From Rehmannia glutinosa (Eukaryota > Streptophyta > Magnoliopsida > Lamiales > Orobanchaceae): a stretch of DNA of 64,000 bases. Each line of letters starts with the position of its first letter. The stretch's first letter is position 1. A program made the translations under genes and the position numbers. The notes beneath the pieces were generated by a model. It made no database searches and was not told where the DNA came from. It worked only from the letters and a program-made list of their open reading frames with translations. Location of the stretch: the NCBI GenBank assembly GCA_016081115.2, contig CM071936.1, positions 84,497,943 to 84,561,942 on the forward strand, in the 5' to 3' direction. Positions 47,747-59,041 of the stretch are shown one piece after another.

Positions 47747-47899
47747 GGTAAGTAGATGCTACCCACTTGGGTAGCTACCCAAGTGGGTTCTATACCGTTA
47801 GATCAACACATACACATACACATCCACATGGGTGTGTGTTAATCCAATGGTATAAAACCCACTTGGGTAGCTACCCAAGTGGGTAGCATCGACTAACCC
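47747..47899. mobile_element. fold-back MITE with paired 28-bp palindromes
   Basis: CTATGGTTGG flanks it at 47737-47746 and 47900-47909, a 9-10-bp TSD pointing to a Mutator-type mover. The arms are inverted copies (GATGCTACCCACTTGGGTAG ...). Each arm contains a perfect 28-bp palindrome (47761-47788 and 47857-47884, half-site ACCCACTTGGGTAG). The centre holds an inverted ACACACCC/GGGTGTGT pair. It is 153 bp with no coding capacity. Confidence 0.92.
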
Positions 47900-48295
47900 C
47901 TATGGTTGGTACGAAAAAAGGTTACGAACAAATTTAACAGAAAAAAAAAAAAAAGAAGAAAAAGGCTCAGAAAAATTGAGAGATGCTAACACAATTTGAA
48001 GTCATGCAATTGCGTATACAGTTTTTTCACAATTTGCGTCGTGCCAAACATACAATCAGTTAATTGGATCGTTGATATATTTTTATATTTGTGTTAAATT
48101 TAATATCTAATATTATCTCATGCGAAAGAACACTACAAAAAATTGTGTTTAGTGATACTGAAATTTTCACTTGGTGACGCTTATTAGCGTCACAAGGTAT
48201 ATTACCTACACTTTTGAAAGCTTCATGAGTTGCGTTGTTAAATTTGATGTCACGAAAATATCAGTGACGCAAGACTTATGCGTAGGCAAAATTTA

Positions 48296-49752
48296 CACTA
48301 CAACATAAATGACATTAGGTAACACAAATTTTGTAGCACTTTTTACATAAGGTACATATGTAACACATGTTTGTAACATTTTTTACATGATAATATTTAT
48401 GTAACACTTTTGTAGCACTTTATCAATATGTAACGCTTATATGTAACACTTTTAAATAAGTAATATTTTATAAGTATCATTTTTTTGTTATTTCTTTTGT
48501 AACGCAAATAGGTATCACTTTATTTAGGAAGCACTTTTGGCAACACTATATTTTATTAACTGTAACACTTTTTAGGCTATATTTTAGTAACACAAAATTA
48601 TATAACTATCATTAAATCATATCAATGATTTATTTAATTAATTGATGTCACAAAATAGGTGAAGACAAAAAAAAAATCACCAAACCTAAAAATTGTAGAC
48701 ATCATCTACTCTGTTTTTTTTACTGGATTTTTATTTTCATTTTATAAAGTATTTTAGTCTTGTTTTTATTTTTTTATTATTTACGGAGGTAACTAATTCC
48801 ATAATACTGACGGAAAATGCGCATGTATGTATTTTATTATTTTTATTTATTTATTTTTTAATTTTTACTAACGGAGACCAATTTTATCGTTAACCTTTTT
48901 TTTTTTTACTTTTTTTAAAAAAATACCAATGAAATTTGATGTTGTCGGTAATTACTTAGGAATTTTTTCCATCGGTAAATTATTTTTTTATTATTTATTT
49001 ATTATTTAATTTTTTTACCGCTAGAACTTTTTTATCTGTCGGTAAATTAATTTTATATTTTTATATACTTTTTATTTTTACCGATTGAATATTGATCAGT
49101 CGATAAATTCATTTTATATATTTTTGATATTTTTAATTTTTTTGTGTCCTTTAATATGTAACATAATATGATTTTCAAACTATATATTATATAATATAAA
49201 TTTTGATATATATAGTGTATAATATAATTTAATACATATATTATATAATACAATCTTTATTATATAAAATATATTATATATACATATAATATAATTTTTA
49301 TACAATTTAATATATATATGTGTGTATGTGTATATATAAAACAAATAAAAAGTTATAATAAGAATCAACTTAGTTTAGTGGCAAACTGTCACTTCCACAC
49401 ATAACAGGTCGTGGGTTCGGATCTTACTTGGTGGCAAAAAATAGTATTTCTACGAAGTGCTACAAAAAAAAGTGTTAAATAATATATGGAACACTTTAGA
49501 AGTATTTTTTAAAGTGTTACAAAAAGTGTTACAATTCATATGTAACACTTTAGAAATATTGCTTCAAAGTGTTACCAATAGAGAACTTAATGTAACGCTT
49601 AGGAAAAAGTGTCACAAAAAGTGTAACGCTTAGACTATAGATAGCACGAGCAAGTGCAACACCATAAAAGTGCTACCTATTGTGTATAGTAATATTTTAT
49701 GGCCATTAGGTAATATTTTTGGGTGTTACTTAATATCGTTTATGTTGTAGTG
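48296..49752. mobile_element. CACTA-type non-autonomous element, copy 2 (reverse relative to copy 1)
   Basis: It begins CACTACAACATAAATGACAT and ends TTTATGTTGTAGTG, with TTA at 48293-48295 and 49753-49755. The complement of its right end matches the left end of the element at 29023 well past the TIR, so it is the same family inserted in the opposite orientation. Size is 1457 bp against 1553 bp for copy 1. It carries the same tRNA-like cassette. Confidence 0.93.
49368..49432 (+). other. tRNA-like (A-box/B-box) cassette inside CACTA copy 2
   Basis: TTAGTTTAGTGG (49370-49381) and GGTTCGGATC (49414-49423) correspond to the A- and B-boxes in the other copy. The A-box has lost the consensus C and the B-box one A, so this copy is a little further from the pol III consensus. 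Confidence 0.55.
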
Positions 49753-50216
49753 TTATTTCCTGACATTTTTATCAAATGCGTCATTATGTGGTGACGTTAC
49801 TTTCTGTCACAATCACTAAAGATTTAATATGCTTTAAATGAAGTTTTGATGACGCCAAAAGCGTTGTTAAATTTAGGGACACTATTGAGCCTCTTTAAAG
49901 TCGCGACGCTTTTGAAAATTAATGTCATTAAAATTGTGATAAATTTTACATTTCTAGATTTTGTAAAATTTATTAGAGATCAATTATTAATTAATTTTTA
50001 AAAAATTTAATTAATCTTAAATTTTAAGTTTTGACTCATTTAGAACATATATATAGATATATAATGTTAGTCAATTATACACCAAATGGTCTCTATTTAT
50101 TAACTCTCAAGATAATTCTCTACACTTCAATCTTTCGATGTGGGATAGATATTCTAATTTTTAACTTTGTGATGATTTTTTAATAAGTGTCGTCATTTTG
50201 ATGACACAAACAATAA

Positions 50217-50870
50217 AAGTGTAAGTAAATTTTAAAAATTTGGCTATAAATGAAAAAAAGCGTAAGTAAAGTAGAAAGTTTCATAAATTTTATGATGTTT
50301 TTTAATAAGTATCGTCATTTTCATGACACAAACAATAAACTACAAGAGAAAACAAGTTTACCCACAGAAAATTTGTAGGTAAGTATTAAGAAAATTATAA
50401 ACTGTAGGTAAAGTTTTTCTAGGTAAAATCATTGTAGGTAAATTATTTACCTACAGAATCTAAAACTGTTTGTAAATACCTACAGAAAATCTGTCGGTAA
50501 ATTAAAAAAATGTCGATAATTTTATTTTGTAGGTATTCTATAGGTACTGTAAAATTTAGTGATAAAATTATTTCTATCAGTAAATTCTGTCGGTAAGCTG
50601 GAATTTTCTTGCAGTGAAAAGTGTAAGTAAATTTTAAAAATTTGGCGATAAATTAAAAAAATATAAGTAAAATAGAAAGTGTCATAAATTTTATAATGCT
50701 TTTTAATAAGTGTTGTCATTTTCATGACACAAACAATAAAAGTGTAAGTAAATTTTAAAAAATTGGCGATAAATAAAAATATATGTAAGTAAAATAGAAA
50801 GTGTCATCAATTTTATGACCCATTTTACTAGGCGTTATCATTTTAAGGACACAAATAAAAATGTGTGAGT
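50217..50870. repeat. 120-bp tandem repeat in the outer CACTA element, three copies
   Basis: The unit contains GTGTAAGTAAATTTTAAAAA, TTGGC(G/T)ATAAAT, GTAAAATAGAAAGTGTCAT and TCATTTTCATGACACAAAC. Copies start near 50217, 50619 and 50741. The first and second are separated by the nested insertion at 50340-50616. Confidence 0.85.
50340..50616. mobile_element. small nested CACTA-like MITE
   Basis: It lies between copies of the 120-bp repeat and starts CTACAAGAGAAAAC (the expected leading CA is missing) and ends GAATTTTCTTGCAGTG. Comparison with the uninterrupted repeat copies shows the original ACAATAAAAGTGTAAG is split with AAA on both sides, giving a 3-bp TSD. Inside are repeated GTAGGTAAA and CTGTCGGTAA phrases. 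It is 277 bp and non-coding. Confidence 0.75.
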
Positions 50871-51255
50871 AAATTCTATAATTATCGTGACACTTATATA
50901 AAAAAAAGGTCAGTAATTTTATTAAGATAATGACACTTCAGTTAAAGTGTCATTAAAGTGACTAAAATGCTAACACGTTCTAGTAAATATCACTAATTTT
51001 TATAATTTATGACGCTTTTAAAAAAGGTCATTAAATACTTGTTTATAATGACACTTTTTAGTAGCATCATTAAATTAATTTGTATTGGGATAGTTCATTT
51101 TTCTTGTAGTGGAAGTATTATATACAACATACATATATACCTTTAATTATATGAAATACAAAATACAACATGCATATATACCTTTAAGTATGTGAAGTAC
51201 CTTTAATTGTAATAAAAAGAATAACTTAACCTAGCCAAGTGGACAAATTAATAAA

Positions 51256-53068
51256 GGGTAAATCTCACTTTGTACCTTTATACTCTATTTGATTATCATT
51301 ATATCCCTTTGTACCCTCAATTATATCACTTTACCCCCTTATATTCTTAAGTATCACGTTGCCCCATTATGCTTTTAAATATTATTTTATGCTCATATAC
51401 TCGAAAAAATAACCATTTTATCCTTACCTATTAGTTTTATTAAAATAAGAAAATTATTTTAAAAGTATTTAATATTAATAAACATGTATTTATTTGCTAA
51501 ATTAATTTTCACAACTTGATTAGTTAACTCTTAATATTAAATCTATTACATTTTACATTTAGTTGCTAATTATTTAACTTTAATATAGTCCCTATTAAAT
51601 TAATATATAATAGACTATTTTTATTAGCTAATATATTTATACTTTTTAATTTATTTTTCATCATAACCTAAAAATATATAACATATATAATACAAATTTA
51701 TTAAATGTGTGAAATATAATTAGTAATTTTTAAATTATTGATTCAATATTCATAAATAAAAACTATGTTAAATAGAAAAAAGATAGTCATTTTAGTGATT
51801 AAATTTTGGAATACAAAATATTAATTTACTATATAATACATAATTTTTAGATTTATTATTAAAATAATATATGAATATATTAGTTTGCATAAAAAAACAT
51901 ACAATATAGTTATTTAATAGTAACTATATTAATTTTAAAAAAGAGAAAATAAGTTTTTTAAAATATATATGTATTTGATGCCATGGTTAAATTAAAATAA
52001 CACTACAAGAAAATAATCAAATTCCAACAAAATAATTCCAACGAAATAGAAAACTGTTGGAATTTTTAAAATTCCAACGAAAATTCCAATGCTACATTAT
52101 ACCATTGGAAAATTCCAATGAAATTCCAATGGTAAATAAAACCGTTGGTATAAATGTTGGAATTCATGTTGGTTAAAATTCCAGCGGAAATTCCAATACC
52201 ACAACTAACCATTGGAAAATTCCAACAAAAATTCCAACGGTAAACTAAATGTTGGAATTAATCATTGGAATTTCTGTTGGAGTTTTTAAAATTCCAACGA
52301 AAATTCCAATGGTACAACATGTTGTTGGAAAATTCCATTGGAAATTTCAATACAATTGGAAAATTTCAATAGGAGTTAAAAGATTTGATAGTATAATCCA
52401 TATCAATAAAATATATATTCTCTTCTGAAGTCAATCATATTAAAACTACATGGTTAAATGTGCTTGACTTGGGACAAATTGATGATGAGTGACCTACTGG
52501 GAAGTTGAAGATATTAGATAATGAGATAAATTAATTGAATATTCCAACATATATATACCATTGAAAATACCATTGGTCTAAATTCCAATAGTATAATTCC
52601 GTTGGAATAATCGTTGGAGTTTTTTTCAACGATTAAATATATTTCAATGGTATAACTCTGTTTGAATTAGTGTTGGAGAAAATGTTGGAGTTCTTTCCAA
52701 CGGTTATATATTCCAATAGATTAATTCCGTTGGAATATTTTTTTCATTGGAATATCCCCATTCCAACGACCATTTTACCAACGATGCATTTTATGTTGGA
52801 ATTTCCGTTAGAATGGATAATTCCAACCGTAATTAGCCAAATTCCAACAGATTATTTCCATTGGAATTTCCTTGTTTTCTTGTAGTTTAATGGTATGGAT
52901 AATTAGGTCATTTAATAAATGAATTGGAGGATTAAATGATATTTTAATTGTTTAAGGGGGTAAAGTGTTACAAATTGGTAGTACAATGGGGTAAAGTGAT
53001 ACAATTGAAAATACAAGGAGGTTAAGTGGTATTCAATGAGAGTATAGAGGGTAAAGTGAGATTTACCC
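51256..53068. mobile_element. Mutator-type MITE with long TIRs, split by a CACTA element
   Basis: ATTAATAAA flanks it at 51247-51255 and 53069-53077, a perfect 9-bp TSD. The ends are inverted: GGGTAAATCTCACTTTGTAC on the left against GGGTAAATCTCACTTTACCC from the right, and similarity continues about 100 bp through phrases such as AATTATATCACTTTACCCC. Minus the nested element it is about 0.93 kb and non-coding. Confidence 0.9.
52001..52887. mobile_element. non-autonomous CACTA element packed with TTCCAA/TTGGAA motifs
   Basis: It starts CACTACAAGAAAATAATC and ends TTGTTTTCTTGTAGT with T in place of the last G. TAA flanks both ends (51998-52000 and 52888-52890). By hand count about 18 TTCCAA and 14 TTGGAA sites, most extended to ATTCCAACG or CGTTGGAAT, fill nearly the whole 887 bp. 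In known CACTA elements such repeats near the ends bind the element's own protein. It has no coding capacity. The open frame at 52670-52885 is a repeat by-product. Confidence 0.9.
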
Positions 53069-53382
53069 ATTAATAAATAATCTGAAGCACGAAGAAACCC
53101 ATTTTGTATCTTTTGTTCTATTTTGGTGTTTATTTGGTTTTTTTATTTACAAAAATAAACACTAATTATATATAATAATTTTTTATTTTTTTGAGGCAAT
53201 TATATATAATTCTCGTAAAATATATATTTAGAAAAATATTATATATACTTGACATACATTAATGAATCTGATTAATAGATGAAATATTAAATTAAAATAG
53301 AAGATCCAAATTGTAAAAAAGTAGATTGTTTCAGCTTCAGGTCTCTGTCCTTTTTATAGATTCAAAACCAGGAGAATATATA

Positions 53383-53518
53383 CATTTTTTAATAAGTTGG
53401 GAGTACTGGTTAAAGGGGAGGAGATAAATTTCAAAGAAACTGAAAGATACAGGGTTTGAACCCTGGTTAATACCCTTATAAAGGGTGAGTGATACCACTT
53501 GAGCTATAAGCTAGTGGT
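53383..53518 (-). mobile_element. tRNA-related SINE, copy 2
   Basis: On the minus strand it has TAGCTCAAGTGGTA (A-box), GGGTTCAAACCC (B-box, one change from consensus), then TGTATCTTTCAGTTTCTTTG and a poly(A) tail (T-run at 53385-53390). AATATATA flanks it at 53375-53382 and 53519-53526. It is clearly the same family as 20440-20582 and lies about 620 bp upstream of the P450 start codon. Confidence 0.87.
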
Positions 53519-53526
53519 AATATATA

Positions 53527-53940
53527 GAAGTAAGTTGATAACTGACGAATTTTCTTATTTAATTAGTAGCTTTGTTTTTGTTCTAAGTTTGTCATCCAAA
53601 AATGACCAACAAGACTTTTTATCTCTTGAAACTAATAAGGAACATTTCAAATGAAGAAGTTCGCTAGCTAGATTAGTAGATTGACGTTTGACAGCAAACC
53701 CCTTATAATGACCAAGTAATCTTTATAGTACTCCATTTGAAAAAGGGAATGTATATTCAATATTCTTTCTTTAACTACTCCCACGTACAGTTTTCAACAT
53801 TCCACATAGTACAACACATGTAGTATTATATATTCTATTCATTATATTATATTGTATATAATAAGACAGTATAATCTATTAACGTATATTGACTGGAACT
53901 GAAAAATCAACCACTATGCCCATAATTTGCATGCACCTCA
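53527..53940. other. upstream region of the P450 gene
   Basis: It is AT-rich and not obviously repetitive. No further elements were recognised. It probably contains part of the promoter. Confidence 0.4.
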
Positions 53941-53944
53941 CCAT

Positions 53945-53952
53945 TATAAATA
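53945..53952 (+). promoter_or_regulatory. TATA box of the P450 gene (predicted)
   Basis: TATAAATA lies 184 nt upstream of the ATG. A transcription start about 30 nt downstream would give a leader of roughly 155 nt. It is predicted from position and sequence only. Confidence 0.55.
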
Positions 53953-54135
53953 TGAAGCTGCTTCATTTTGGTTTCCCATAATCACAGTGTAGTTCTCAGA
54001 GAACCGTAAAAGAGTATTAGAAACCCATTCTTTCTTTTCTTCATTCAATTCTAACATATTTCAGTTCCAGAGATTAATTCCCAATTAACAAACACAAATT
54101 TAGCTTTCAAACAGCCACATCCATTTTCTATTAAT

Positions 54136-55804
54136 ATGGCATTAGCTTTGGTTTTTTTGGTACCAATTGTCTTTCTTTTCCTAAAGCATTTCCTATTTGG
54201 AGCCCGACAGCTTCCACCAGGCCCTAATTCATTGTATGTTTTGACTTATCTTTCCCAATTAATATACAAACCTCATAGAGCACTCCAAAAGCTATCCCAA
54301 ATATATGGTCCTCTAATGTCTTTCCAGCTTGGGGACCAACTCATGGTGGTTGCATCATCACCTGATATTGCTAAGGAATTCTGCAAAACCAACGACCGTA
54401 TATTTTCAGGCAGGCACTTGCCATCGGTATATCACAACCTTCCAGGGATCATGAATTCATCTATTGTGTTGTCACCTGATTGTAGCAAATCGTGGAAACT
54501 CCTTCGTTCTATCGGCCAAAATTGTGTCTTTTCTTCCAAGGCTATGGAATCAAATGCCTGGATAAGAAAGGCAAAGGTCATGGACTTGGTAAATCATTTG
54601 CGGACTAATGAAGGCAAAGTCGCGAATCTTGAAGACATGATGTTTGCTACTCTAGCCAATATCATCTCTTGTGCTCTAACTTCAAGAAACCTCTTTGACA
54701 TTCACGGACAGGAAAATAATGAATATAAGGAAATGATGGCTTTAGTGAATGAGGTGATTGAAAAGACAACAACACTTGGTTTGGTCGATTTCTTGCCGAT
54801 TTTGAAAGGGATAGACTTTTGGAGTAAAAAAAAAGCCATGGATATGTACCGCAAAATAAAACAAACTTGGGGTGGTATCATCGACGAAAGGAAATCAATG
54901 GGACGTGAAAACCTTAGTTCAACTCCAGATTTTTTGGACATCGTCCTAGCTGACAATACATTTTCAGAAGATCAGATTGGCAATGCATTAATTGTGAGAA
55001 CCTTTTTCTTTAACTCTAATTATATAGACTACATTCATAAACACTCAATATAATTTTTGTGTTTAATTAGCCCTTTCAAACGTTTCTGATTGCTAAATTT
55101 AAGTTTCATGCATGAGTAGTTTACTTTCCTAAGTATATTTATACATAAAGTTGTAGAGAACTTATTTCACATGTTTCATGCAGGAATTATTGATTGGTGC
55201 CACAGATTCGACCACTATAACCACGGTGTGGTTGATCGTAGAATTGATGAGAAATCAAGAAATGTTGACCAAGGTTCGAGATGAAATAGCACAAGCTATC
55301 GTAGGGGACGTACTCAATGAAACACTTTTATCCCAATGCAACTATTTTCAAGCCTGTATAAAGGAAACATTAAGACTTCATGTTCCGCTCCAATCTTCAG
55401 TACCTCATCGTGCAATTGAGACATGCAAGGTGAATGATTATGTAATACCGAAAGATAGCATGGTGCTTGTGAATGCTTGGGCAATCGCACGAGATCCCAA
55501 CTACTGGGAAGAGGCAACAAGCTTCAAACCCGAGAGGTTCTTGGACTCAAAAATAGGTTACAGGGGTACCCATTTTGAATATTTACCTTTTGGAACAGGA
55601 CTGAGGATGTGTCCAGGATCCGCTGTGGCTTTCAAAAATATTCAGATGCTCGTCGGGTCTTTATTGCATTATTTTGATTGGAGCCTACCAAATGGGGCAG
55701 ACCCAACTACTATCGACACAAACGAGAAGTATTTTACAACTCTGAAGAAGGAAAACCCATTGCTTTTAATTCCTAAGTTAAGGAAGTTAAACAGTACTGT
55801 TTGA
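54136..55804 (+). CDS. cytochrome P450 monooxygenase (clan 71, CYP76/CYP80-like), two exons
   Basis: Exon 1 is 54136-54993 and exon 2 is 55184-55804. Joined they give 492 aa with phase-0 GT-AG splicing at the place usual for A-type plant P450s. Residues 1-21 form a hydrophobic ER anchor, followed by the hinge LPPGP (26-30). The I-helix motif reads GATDST (291-296), where the family usually has (A/G)GxDT(T/S). The K-helix ETLR is at 347-350, PERF at 402-405 and the heme loop FGTGLRMCPG at 422-431 with heme ligand Cys429. Such enzymes oxidise small molecules with NADPH reductase at the ER. Closest in style are CYP76/CYP80 members (PHRAIETCKV, VNAWAIARDP). The substrate cannot be told. No internal stop is seen, so it appears functional. 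Subfamily is a tentative call. Confidence 0.9.
54994..55183 (+). other. intron of the P450 gene
   Basis: A 190-bp AT-rich intron runs from donor ATT|GTGAGA to acceptor TGCAG|GAATTA. Reading through it without splicing meets a stop at 55051-55053, so splicing is required. Confidence 0.88.
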
Positions 55805-56804
55805 TATGAAATTTTTTAATTTATTTTTCATGTGATTTAAAAATAAGAGGTGCAGTTTAATGTTGATTTCCAAAACTTGGTGTGGAGTGGAAGTCAACAT
55901 ATTCATATTTATAAATTCGTTATAAATTTGTTCATTTTATAAATTCAAGTAATGGAAAATAGTTCATTGAACGTTCCATACGAAAACCTTGCTAATTTGA
56001 TGAAGGTTGATATTTCTTATATTTTTGTTGTACGTCAATTTTGATTAGTCAATTCTTTACTTATTTTGTTTAATTAGGTGACTAGTTGGTTTAATGGTGG
56101 GATGAAATGGACAAGGTAAAATCTGAAGGTAATGAATTAATACTGACAATTACTGATAAACGATGCTATTACATTTTATAACTACTTTTAAAGGTGACAA
56201 CATAAATTCTAGATCTTGGGTAAGTTTTATTAGTGACTATTAAGCTTGGGAAAACTAATAATCCGATAGCATGAAGAATTCTACCATTTGATATATACTC
56301 AGTATTAACTACTTTAAAAAATATTTTTACTGGACATTTTGTCACTAGAATTGGTTACTAGATGTTCAAATATGTCACTTGTGAGTTGTCCCACATTGAT
56401 TTATAAATAGGGGAAGAGAGCTTGTTTATAAGCTAAGTGAGCTACTCCTATCACCGCTTGGTTTTAGGATGGAACATCACTTGGTGGCTTGGGCTCTCCC
56501 ACTCATTTACCCTTAATGTGTAGGGTCGTACCACAATCCCTTGGATTTAACACTAGAAACAGTTTTAACTTTTAAAAAACTTTCAATTTCAGTTCTTTGG
56601 TCGTTGATTCCAAAATTTTAGCCAAATCAGTTGATGTGGGGACCAATTTCGTTTTTAAGATATAAGCAAAATCGTGAGTTTTTTTAAAAAGTTGTGACTC
56701 TTTTGCAAATTATAATTTCAACGGGACCATTATTGCCAAACCCCTATAGTTACAGGTCGGAAATTGTAATTTAGCCAAAATGTACATATATAACCTTTCT
56801 GATA
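55805..56804. other. P450 downstream DNA and a small repeat relic
   Basis: The first 200-300 bp probably include the 3' UTR (AT-rich, AATAAGAGG near 55845). 56370-56600 contains GAGTTGTCCCACATTGATTT followed by ATAAATAGGGG and ends near CCCTTGGATTTAACACTAG, in the style of a short LTR or TRIM relic. No partner was found. No genes seen. Confidence 0.4.
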
Positions 56805-57111
56805 TGTTAACATACGTGTGTCACACCAGAATATTTCCCTCCAAGATCATTGGATCCTTTGCCACTTGTCACTCATCAGTTGCTACTCATCATTGGCGGA
56901 TTATTCCTCTGCCAAACCTGCAAATTTTGTTAGCATATTCTAAATTAGCCAATAGAATTATAGTGTCATCAGACGTCTAGATCCTTCCATTATTCTATTT
57001 AAGTTGTATTTCATCATTTTGTAAAAGCACTGGAAATCTAATGAAAATTACAATGATTCATTTCCTTCTCCAATAACTTCTATGGCTGTGCTTATCTTTC
57101 AATATTTGACA
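56805..57111 (+). repeat. copia II 5' LTR
   Basis: It matches the 3' LTR closely. The main difference is a roughly 19-bp segment (CTCCAAGATCATTGGATCC) present here and absent downstream, plus a short AAT difference near the end. TTCTATTTAAGTTG (about 56993) could be the TATA region. Confidence 0.93.
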
Positions 57112-57126
57112 TGGTATCAGAGCAGG
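57112..57126 (+). other. primer binding site (initiator Met-tRNA)
   Basis: TGGTATCAGAGCAGG follows the 5' LTR with no gap and is complementary to the 3' end of plant initiator methionine tRNA. Confidence 0.92.
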
Positions 57127-57841
57127 ACTTGATCCTGGCTCTGGTATATCCTGCTATTCCTTTAGTCTGCTAAAATGTCTCTCTCACCCACAGGATCGAT
57201 CACATCTGCCAATACTTCACCCTCCTTTATTCAAATCATACAACCACAAAATCAGTTGATGGTTACTAAGCTCACTGAGCACAACTATTTGATATGGAAA
57301 CAACAAGTATCATCTGCAATGAGGGGATATGGACTTGAAGGCTACCTCAATGGAGAAATCACTCCCCCAAGGAAATTTATCACCAATCCAGAAACTTAGA
57401 GAAGTGTCATAAATCCTGAATATACTACTTTTCAGAGACAGGATCAGCTTCTAGTCTCATGGATGTTGTCATCCCTATCAGATAACATCCTTGTGCTTAT
57501 GGTGGATTGGAATCTGCTTCTGAGATGTGGCACACACTATAAACCAATTTCTCTAGTCGGTCACAAGCTAAGCAAATGCAGTACAAACTGCAACTTTCTA
57601 CCATGAAAAAAGGAAATCAATCAATGAGAGAATTCATCAATAAAGTAAAAGTGTGTTGTGATGCTCTATGTGCTGCTGGACACAAAGTTAAAGAAGTTGA
57701 ACAGGTCTTGCCTATCTGTGCTGGTCTACCCAATGAATATGATCTCATTATATGTGCCATCACTTCCAGGAATGAGCCATTAAGTCTTAGTGATGCTAGT
57801 GCACTCTTGCTGAGTTTTGAAGCCAGAACTGGAGCCAACAA

Positions 57842-59041
57842 CCCCTCTATTCTTGATGAACACAACACTTTGTTAGCTAATGTTGCTATTCAAGGCAACA
57901 GGAAGGAAGGCAATACCTCTGGCAACAATAGCTACAGAGGACGGGGCAACAACTCTCCTAGAGGAGGAAGGTTTGGCAGAAACAATTATAGAGGCAGAGG
58001 AGGCCGATTTCAAGGACAAGGGAGACAGACATGTCAAATTTGCCACTACACTAATCATACAACTGATAAGTGCTATCATAGGGCGGATTTAAACTTTTCA
58101 CCTAGCAGCAACACTCCTACCACACTTCGATATGGGACTACCAGTAGAACGAATCCTCCTACAGCCATGATTTCTTCCCAGGACACCTCTTTGGTGGTTG
58201 ACTCTAGTTGGTTTCCTGATTCTGGGGCTACTAACCATGTGACCTATGATATGGCAAATTTAAACATATCAACTGAGTATCAAGGGCCCAATAAATTGCA
58301 TATGGGAAATGGCACTAGTTTGCCCATCACTCACATTGGTAATTTCTCTGTTCAATCTTCCTCTAGTCCTTACATCTTTCAACTTCACAATTTACTGCTT
58401 GTTCCCTCTATCACCAAAAATCTGTTAACTGTCTCTCAACAACCCCTCTATTCTTGATGAACACAACACTTTGTTAGCTAATGTTGCTATTCAAGGCAAC
58501 AGGAAGGAAGGCAATACCTCTGGCAACAATAGCTACAGAGGACGGGGCAACAACTCTCCTAGAGGAGGAAGGTTTGGCAGAAACAATTATAGAGGCAGAG
58601 GAGGCCGATTTCAAGGACAAGGGAGACAGACATGTCAAATTTGCCACTACACTAATCATACAACTGATAAGTGCTATCATAGGGCGGATTTAAACTTTTC
58701 ACCTAGCAGCAACACTCCTACCACACTTCGATATGGGACTACCAGCAGAACGAATCCTCCTACAACCATGATTTCTTCCCAGGACACCTCTTTGGTGGTT
58801 GACTCTAGTTGGTTTCCTGATTCTGGGGCTACTAACCATGTGACCTATGATATGGCAAATTTAAACATATCAACTGAGTATCAAGGGCCCAATAAATTGC
58901 ATATGGGAAATGGCACTAGTTTGCCCATCACTCACATTGGTAATTTCTCTGTTCAATCTTCCTCTAGTCCTTACATCTTTCAACTTCACAATTTACTGCT
59001 TGTTCCCTCTATCACCAAAAATCTGTTAACTGTCTCTCAAT
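57842..59041 (+). repeat. 601-bp direct tandem duplication in gag-protease
   Basis: 57842-58442 and 58443-59041 are nearly identical; visible differences include AGTAGAACG/AGCAGAACG and ACAGCC/ACAACC. Because 601 is not divisible by three, the first copy runs out of frame at the junction and stops at 58455-58457. Boundaries share only CAA, so it arose with minimal homology. Confidence 0.95.

Larger units (their letters stand above)
48131..51111. mobile_element. CACTA-type element (outer) hosting two nested elements
   Basis: It starts CACTACAAAAAATTGTG and ends inversely with TTTTTCTTGTAGTG. GAA flanks both ends (48128-48130 and 51112-51114). Without the nested inserts (48296-49752 and 50340-50616) about 1.25 kb remains, made of ATGACAC/GTGTCAT-type motifs and a 120-bp tandem repeat. 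No coding capacity was found. Confidence 0.88.

Noticed and set aside
52001..52887. CRISPR-like array of short repeats
   Set aside because: Motifs occur in both orientations at irregular spacing inside CACTA ends with a TSD in a plant genome.
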